Positions 57,303 through 64,000 of a stretch of 64,000 bases of DNA are shown here, piece after piece. Position numbers and translations under genes: made by a program. The notes beneath the pieces are model-generated. The model saw only the letters and a list, made by a program, of their open reading frames with translations, was not told the DNA's origin and did not search any database. Numbering within the stretch: the stretch's first letter is position 1; the number at the start of each line of letters is the position of its first letter. The DNA is taken from contig NC_084895.1 of the NCBI RefSeq assembly GCF_958979055.1, forward strand, positions 19,824,501 through 19,888,500, in the 5' to 3' direction. This DNA comes from Alnus glutinosa (lineage: Eukaryota > Streptophyta > Magnoliopsida > Fagales > Betulaceae).

Positions 57303-57949
57303 GATACTTATCTTTTCCCTCATCAACTACAAAAAAATGCGCGATACCCCCATGGACTACCAACTTGATCAAAAAAGAACATTTAACTACCACAATTATA
57401 TGTTTTGCCCCTTCTATCAGCCTAACTTGTAAAAAGACTTAAATACCCTAATTCAATTTCAAAAATGACCTAAATGCCCTCAACTTAAACAAAAATAATA
57501 ATAATAAAAAAAACTAAAAGAAAAGAGGGAGGTTGCCAGAGGGAGTGGCCTGGAAGTGGGTCCGGCCACCCTAGGTTTTTTTGTGCGGCCACCCCAGAGA
57601 AAAGCTGGGATGGCTCGCGCGCCACCCCCTCCCCTAAAGTGGCAGCCACTCCCTTTCCTTTTTTATTTTATTTTTTTTAAATTAAATATATTAGTTTTAA
57701 TATTTTTTTATTAATAAATTTAAACCAAATTAATAAACCAATATTTTTTTTTATCAATTGAGGGCATTTTTGTCTTTTAGTCAAAATTAATGTCCAAAAC
57801 TGGCATATTCCGTTCATGTTAACGGGTCTGACTGACGGAAGGGTGGAAAATGTGTAAAGTTGGTAGTTGGATGTTCTATTTTGGTCGAATTGGTAATTCG
57901 TGGGGATATCGCGTATTTTTTGGTAGTTGATGAAGAAAAGGTAATTACC
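57303..57949. mobile_element. MITE with about 100-bp inverted repeats, inside E2
   Basis: Left arm GATACTTATCTTTTCC-TCATCAACTAC-AAAAAATGCGCGATACCCCC pairs with the right arm read backwards (GGTAATTACCTTTTCTTCATCAACTACCAAAAAATACGCGATATCCCC). The match runs on through ACTACCAACTT-GA-CAAAA-AGAACAT. The centre contains GGCCACCC phrases and AT-rich DNA. The TSD was not resolved. Confidence 0.8.
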
Positions 57950-58592
57950 CTTTTTTTTTTTTTGTTTTTGTTTTTTGTTTTTTGTTTTTGTGTTTTTTTT
58001 TAACCAAATCTTCTTTTCATTTCTTATCTCGGTTTCTACTTCTCTCCACTTTTTTCTTTTTTTTTTTGAGAAAAAAACAATAACATGAGATCAAAATATA
58101 ACAAAAAAAAAAAAAAAAAAAAAACCTCTGTGAGAAGCTAGGCAGCAGCTCTGCACCCTACGACCAACATACAAGCGCAGTTCTTCAGGCGGTGTACCAT
58201 CTGAGGAATTACTATCTATGTTGCATCTGAATCTGCAGATGGAAAGGACGCCAGGCAGAACAGTGTACGAACGACTGCTGCGAAAAGAGAGTAAACATTT
58301 TTTTTCTTTTTTTGGCAGATTGGGCTCTAAAATATTTCTGTTACGTGCAAACAAAGCTCAACGAAGGGTTTAGTACTGTACTATTGTCACAATGAAAAAC
58401 ACCAAAAATAAACACTCAAAGAGAAATTGCACAAACAAGAAATGCATATCAAAATTTTCGTTACACGTAAACAAAGCTCAACGAAGCGTTTGGTGTAAAC
58501 ACAAAAACAGAAACGCTCAAAGAGAAACAGCATGCACAAGAAATTGAGATTTTAAGAGTGGCACTAGAATATTAATGGTAGCCCTAATACCG

Positions 58593-58899
58593 TGAAGAAA
58601 TTTAAAATAAAATAATAAATGTGAAAATAATAGAGAGACAAGAAGACAATGAATTACGGATGGATTGGTATTAGACATTTACGTCCACCACTAGAATTAG
58701 CGCTAAAAACTACATTGTGCTCATTGACTTATTTGTTTACAATACAAAAATTCCTATTTATAGGGTTTAGAGTAAATGCAAAATATGATAATTAAATCAC
58801 CATGATTTGATTATAATTAACCATAAATAGAGAATATTACAATATCAACAAAATTTAGAATATACGAAAAATATAATATATTGTCCCTATATTCTAACA
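58593..58899 (-). repeat. 5' LTR of Copia element E2
   Basis: 307 bp on the minus strand, TGTTAGAATATAGG ... TTTCTTCA, with CTATAAATAGG (about 58752-58762) as a TATA box. Matches the split 3' LTR (56891-56814 plus 42802-42598) apart from a roughly 35-bp block 'gaattacggatggattgg...' present only here. Confidence 0.82.
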
Positions 58900-59054
58900 A
58901 TAAGAATCTATACAAGAGACGTATGTCCAGTTGCAAGACAAAAACTGAGAACCTCTTCTTTAGATGATCGAGGTTGTTACAAATATTTAACATTACAATT
59001 GAAACATTTGAATCTTAAGATGTTGTTATCTTCTGCAATCTTGAATTTGGTCTT

Positions 59055-59700
59055 CTACTTGATTTTGAGTTGATGCCTTATCTTGAGATTATGACCAATG
59101 AGTCGTACTCTAGACCCAAACCAGCAAGAATATAGGACACCAGCTCCGGAGTCCTTTAGCGGTTTACCAATGGCAGCTAAGCTTTGTGCCAAAGATTTTG
59201 CTTTCTGAAAATAATCAGAAATACACAGAGCTCCATTCTTCAATAATGTGGCAAGTTGATAGCGGGTTTTCATTATATTAGCCTTCAATTGAGAAGCGAA
59301 CATCTTCTCCAAGGCGACCCACACTTCACGTGAGGTTCAAAGGCCAATGACATTAGCCAAAATCTCCACAAAGAGTGAAGAAATTACAGCACTCATGATG
59401 AGTTTATCTCGTTGATACCAGGTTGTGTAAGCTGGATTTTCAACTCTAGCAGCTGATGTAGACGTGCTACTGGAGGAGGCAAGAAATTTTGGAGGACATG
59501 GAAGATCACCGGTAACATACCCATAGACATTATGCCCCTCCAAAAATGGAATAATTATAGTGGTCCATATTGGATAGTTATCACGTTTAAGCTTTGGAAT
59601 TGAAATTTGCGTGAGATTGGAAGCTGCAAGCCTGCAACAGAGGCGGGTTGGGTTGGTGTAATGGAGGCTGGTGTTTCAAGAGACATGGTGAGAGAGAATA
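59055..59700 (-). pseudogene. Copia gag fragment (UBN2-type) of E1
   Basis: Minus-strand start MSLETPASITPTQPASV near 59686, a frame change, then LTQISIPKLKRDNYPIW, EGHNVYGYVTGDLPCPPKFL, ENPAYTTWYQRDKLIMSAVI, ILANVIGL, a TGA (near 59334), and TSREVWVALEKMFASQLKAN to MKTRYQLATLLKNGALCISD and YFQKAKSLAQSLAAIGKPLK. This is the gag-polypeptide (UBN2) order of plant Ty1/copia proteins. It stops short of the zinc knuckle: the sequence runs straight into LTR-type DNA at about 59050, so an internal deletion removed the rest of gag-pol. Confidence 0.85.
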
Positions 59701-59760
59701 AAAAATAATAATAGGTGGAAATGAAAAATAATTGCCGTTAGTCTTTGGACTCTGATGCCA

Positions 59761-60000
59761 TATAATAAAAACAAAGTATGATTTGGAATCCCACACTGAG
59801 GACTTTGTCTTTGCTTCTATTTATAAGAATATATATAAGAGATGTATGTCAAGTTGATTGACCAAAACTGAGAGCTGTGCCTCATCGATCTTTAGATGAG
59901 GTTGTTACAAATATTTAAAATTACAATTGAAACATTTGAATCTTAAGATGCTATTATCTTCTGCAATCTTGGACTTGGTCTTTTACTTGATTTTGAGCTA
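59761..60000 (-). repeat. 5' LTR-like repeat of Copia relic E1
   Basis: About 240 bp directly upstream (minus strand) of the primer-binding site; matches 58905-59050 plus 42534-42597. Shared words: 'ttcaattgtaat', 'cttaagatgctattatcttctgcaatcttgga', 'ttgctctatttataag'-type sequence near the E2 insertion point. Confidence 0.7.
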
Positions 60001-60029
60001 ATGTCTTTGTGGAACAGAAGGATTTGAAG

Positions 60030-61276
<1,247 letters not shown>

Positions 61277-61285
61277 GATTTGAAG

Positions 61286-62070
61286 TAGGTAATTCAATAG
61301 TTGATGTAGTTTCTGTTACGACTTCACCGGCAATGAGCTACCTGCAAAATAGTAAAAGCATCAATGGCATTCTAATGCTTAAGTTAGCATTCTAATTTAG
61401 AGTGAGAATAGAGCAATGAGCTAGAGTTTTTGGGAGACTGGGCGTCCCTTTACCTGATGCTTGGTGTCCCTTTTATAGGATTTTCTGTCGTTGAGTTATT
61501 GTAGAATTCTATGTAGCTATAGAGATAGAATAGTGTTATCGTATCAGTCTCTAATATCTTGGGATTTGTCTCCTTCATTAAATGGGATGTTGATGAATAT
61601 CGTTGTTATCCATTTACAGTAAATGACAACGGAGAGGATCAAGTGATTTTCTTATGAAGTGGAGGATTGAATTTGACAAGATTTTCTTGTAAAGCAGACG
61701 TTCTCTCTGTTACCAGCTCTGTTTTCCTTTGTTTTATAACTTGCCTTTTCTGCACTGTTGTCCTCTTGACTTGCTAATTTACCATCTATACAAATTTTGT
61801 GAGCATGCATGGCTCGTTCCCCAATCTGTGCTAGCAAGATTGATGGTTGCTGGTTGAGAGATTGGCGTGCATCTGGTAGCATGATCGTGATCATCTTGAT
61901 CACATAGCTTACCTACACTTGAAAATTAATCTCTCTACTTGGCAATTCTTACAGCTTGGCTGCGCATGCAGTTATGGACTTCCAAGAATTTTCGCTTGCT
62001 TTGAGGTAAATCCATAGTTGGACAAGAGCACAAGAGCCGTAGTTGAGTCTGCCCCGGCCACCGAAAAAGG
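61286..62070. other. Spacer, no gene recognised
   Basis: Open frame 61903-61652 (minus, 83 codons) is hydrophilic but has no recognisable motif or context. Nothing else supported. Confidence 0.35.
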
Positions 62071-62075
62071 AAGTA

Positions 62076-62210
62076 CACTACCAAAACGACACTCAGTGAA
62101 GTCGTTTTCTATTTGAAACGACTGCAATAAACATCACTTTGTGGCGTCGTTCACTGTCAAAACGACACCACTGTTAAAGTGGTATCGTTTAACACGTCAT
62201 TTAGGGTAAC
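62076..62210. mobile_element. Possible CACTA-type end fragment with AAACGAC hairpins
   Basis: CACTACCAAAACGACACTCA at 62076 is followed by AGTCGTTTTCTATTTGAAACGACT, GGCGTCGTTCACTGTCAAAACGACACC and more AACGAC/GTCGTT pairs. This is the layout of a subterminal region. The opposite end and TSD were not found. Confidence 0.4.
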
Positions 62211-62695
62211 GCCTCAGATTTTAAACCCTAAAATATAGTGTCTCAAATTAGAATTTAAGACAAAATAAAATGATTTCAATATTTATGAATATTTATGAAA
62301 ATAAATATTCATTAATTTTATAAACTCTGACTTAATAATATCACTGAATCATTAAATAGACGGACTTTTATATTCAGTAGTTAAATCAGATTAATATTAT
62401 TAATATAAAAATATAACTAGTTCAATTGGTGTTATTATTATTTTAATATGACAATATTAATTGATATGTAATATTTATTATTATGCATACATATTATTTG
62501 GCATAATATTATTCGATATAATAATACTATTAATGAAATAATATTATTAAAAAAATAATATTAATAATCAAACGAACTAGGACTCAAAGGTTTAAAATTA
62601 TATTCTAATGAGTTAAATTAAAATTAAAATGATAACAACCTGAGGTAAAAATACTTCACTTCTTCACTTCTCTCTTCTTCTTTTCTTTCTTTCTT

Positions 62696-62726
<31 letters not shown>

Positions 62727-63670
62727 GGCTGTTTTCTTTTCCGTCTCAGTGCTCGAGAGAAACTGAGATTAAGAGAGAAAGAGACATGAGAGCTGAGGGA
62801 GAGAAAAACACAGAGAGACCGAAGGAGAGGGAGAGACCTGGAGGGAGAGAGACGGAGAATGAGATAGTGAGTCCGAGAGAGGGAGATCGCCGGTGAAGAG
62901 AGACCAAACCCAGCGACCTGAGCAGAACCCACGTCGCCGGTGTCCTGAGGGGCGGATTCCGGTCAACCCAGACCCGATTTTTGGCGAGCAGAGGCGCGAT
63001 TCCGGTGGGGAATTTCTGGTAGTTTCTGAGTAAATCTTCAAGGTAATTTCTTGAGATTCTATTGTGAATTATTGATTTAAATTGATCAATGGGTATTTTG
63101 TAGGTTCAACCAATTGGGTTTCTTGTTGGGTTTATTGATGATTTGGGGCTGTATTGGTCACGGCCGTGTGTGTGTGTGATGATTTTTGGGGTTTCCAATT
63201 CCCTGTTTGGCCGTGTGTTTGTGTGCTCTGTTGTGAGATTGTGATGTCGGCCGTTTCCCTACTTGTTGGGTATGTGTATTCCGGCCAGTGGGTGTTTTGT
63301 GTGTGGTGTCTACCCAAACTTCCCCTGTCCCGATTGATTGCTTGTAGTATATTTCGGGTTGAGCTGTGTTTTGTCGATTGGCCGAGTGATGGGTTGGGTT
63401 GTGGCTTCTGATGTTGGCAGGGGCTGTGTAGGGTGGCCGGTTGGGTGATATTTTGGGATTGTTTGGGTGTTTTGACCGATTGGATGTGATCGGTTGTGTA
63501 TCCATAGAGGTGGTGATTCCCTGTATTTTCAGCCGTGTCCCTTGTTTCGGTTGTTATTGCTAAGTTTCTGAAATTGGAATTAATATTGAGTGTTAGAAAT
63601 GAGTTTTGGTTGAATTCTTTGTATTTGGCCGAATGGTTTTGATTGTTATTTTGTTGGTGTATTTTATTAC
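62211..63670. other. AT-rich DNA, then a pyrimidine/GA tract and GT-rich leader-like region
   Basis: 62220-62640 is AT-rich, opening with CCTCAGATTTTAAACC and closing with AACCTGAGG, a possible short-TIR relic. A T/C tract (62680-62727) and GA-rich DNA (62755-62890) lead into GC-richer sequence (62890-63030), which resembles a plant 5' UTR with a GTAATTTC donor near 63042. 63060-63660 is G/T-rich without a recognised exon. A promoter or LTR is possible, unproven. Confidence 0.3.
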
Positions 63671-63675
63671 AAGGG

Positions 63676-64000
63676 ATTTTTTTTTTATAAGTAAAATATA
63701 TTGAAAAGGCGCAAAGGGGCGCAACTCATAGTACATAGGACGTATATAAGAAGTCCCTAATTTAAAGAAAAAAGAGAACACCTATCTATAAATTCAAAAT
63801 AAGAACATTCATGCATAAACTGAATTTTTTCTCTCCACATAAACAACGTTTGTAGTATCTTTCTCTTCAAATTCAACAGACCAGTCTCACAATCTTCAAA
63901 ACAGCGTGCATTCCAATCCCTCCAAACGCACCACATCAAACACAACGGAGCCATGCGCCAAATCGGTATCAAAGTCCGATTACCCTTCTGACCCCTCCAG
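63676..64000 (-). mobile_element. LINE 3' end, continuing past the window
   Basis: A T run (63676-63686) marks the A tail of a minus-strand element, preceded in its own sense by 'gggcgcaactc...' 3' UTR DNA. The minus frame 63972-63757 reads WRMAPLCLMWCVWRDWNARC, FEDCETGLLNLKRKI, the C-terminal zf-RVT tail of plant L1-type ORF2 proteins. The rest lies beyond 64000. A different LINE copy from the one at 2.9-4.6 kb. Confidence 0.75.

Larger units (their letters stand above)
42598..58899 (-). mobile_element. Copia-type element E2 inserted in the E1 LTR
   Basis: On the minus strand the 5' LTR runs 58899 to 58593 (TGTTAGAATATAGG ... AATTTCTTCA), followed by a Copia-like primer-binding site CGGTATTAGGGCTACC (58592-58577). 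The internal region reaches down to about 56892, where the purine tract GTTTGAAGGGGA precedes the 3' LTR. That 3' LTR starts TGTTAAAATATACG at 56891 and is interrupted by a CACTA element, resuming at 42802 and ending at 42598. Flanks GTAAG (42593-42597) and ATAAG (58900-58904) fit a 5-bp TSD with one change. The internal region is only about 1.7 kb, carries a MITE (57303-57949) and encodes no recognisable gag or pol; an unrecognised 87-codon frame lies at 58354-58091. It is a deleted, non-autonomous element. Confidence 0.75.
42534..60000 (-). mobile_element. Copia retrotransposon relic E1 (outermost layer of the nest)
   Basis: LTR-like direct repeats with minus-strand orientation. The 5' copy is 59761-60000. 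The 3' copy is split: 58905-59050 (starting 'aagaatctatacaagag') plus 42534-42597 ('tataataaaaacagagtatgatttg'). Joined, the two pieces match the 5' copy. A Copia-type primer-binding site (TGGCATCAGAGTCCAAAG on the minus strand, 59743-59760) follows the 5' LTR, and a gag fragment lies at 59055-59700. Most of pol is missing. Possible 5-bp flanks ATGTA/ATGTC (42529-42533, 60001-60005) differ at one base. The LTR ends do not show clean TG...CA, so the exact limits are tentative. Confidence 0.65.

Noticed and set aside
62216..62648. Short-TIR element bounded by CCTCAG...CTGAGG
   Set aside because: The paired ends are only about 6-8 bp and no convincing TSD was found.
63154..63505. Overlapping ORFs on both strands in the GT-rich region
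   Set aside because: Low-complexity GT/CA composition, both strands open, no motif.

Overview
The window is nuclear DNA from a flowering plant, most likely a TE-rich eudicot, possibly woody. Plant-only element families (En/Spm CACTA, Mutator-like, Copia, LARD-type LTR elements, plant L1-type LINEs), TTTAGGG-type telomere-like DNA, plant GT-AG introns and an AT-rich background all point this way. I cannot name the species. No intact cellular gene is visible. No rRNA, tRNA or CRISPR was recognised. Almost everything is transposons, their footprints, or gene fragments that they broke or carry.

Layout. 1-2.9 kb: AT-rich DNA with a small tandem array. 2.9-4.6 kb: a 5'-truncated LINE with its target-site duplication (TSD). 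5.2-18.3 kb: a complete 13.1-kb CACTA transposon (TSD CAC) sitting inside a conserved exon of a host membrane-protein gene fragment. It carries a decayed TNPA-like gene, a decayed TNP2 transposase and a 2.7-kb telomere-like minisatellite. 18.5-22.1 kb: repeat debris, including a Gypsy-type LTR remnant. 22.1-25.7 kb and 32.9-34.2 kb: two decayed copies, one full-length and one 5' part only, of a SWIM zinc-finger/MULE-transposase-derived gene. Between them lie duplicated intergenic DNA, a MITE with a 10-bp TSD, and SINE- and Copia-like relics. 36.4-40.4 kb: a Mutator-like element with a 9-bp TSD and exon-like sequence on both strands. 40.6-41.3 kb: a short terminal-inverted-repeat element.

42.5-60.0 kb is a nest. 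A Copia relic (E1, gag fragment) is split in its 3' LTR by a second, internally deleted Copia element (E2). E2 is split in its own 3' LTR by a 14.0-kb non-autonomous CACTA element (TSD AAC). That CACTA carries a solo LTR and a 6.0-kb LARD-like element placed side by side at the same TCCAT target. The CACTA also holds an inverted-repeat gene fragment, a 40-bp GATC-rich satellite and a MITE.

60.0-61.3 kb: a compact Mutator-like element (9-bp TSD, TIRs over 200 bp) carrying two exons and the intron of a CYP724-type cytochrome P450, i.e. a Pack-MULE. 61.3-64 kb: repeat debris, a pyrimidine-rich region, and the 3' end of another LINE running off the window.

The transposase genes of the first CACTA element were probably once enough for its own movement but now carry several stops and frameshifts. 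All the other elements here look non-autonomous. Copy numbers, divergence dates, expression and species were not computable from the sequence alone.
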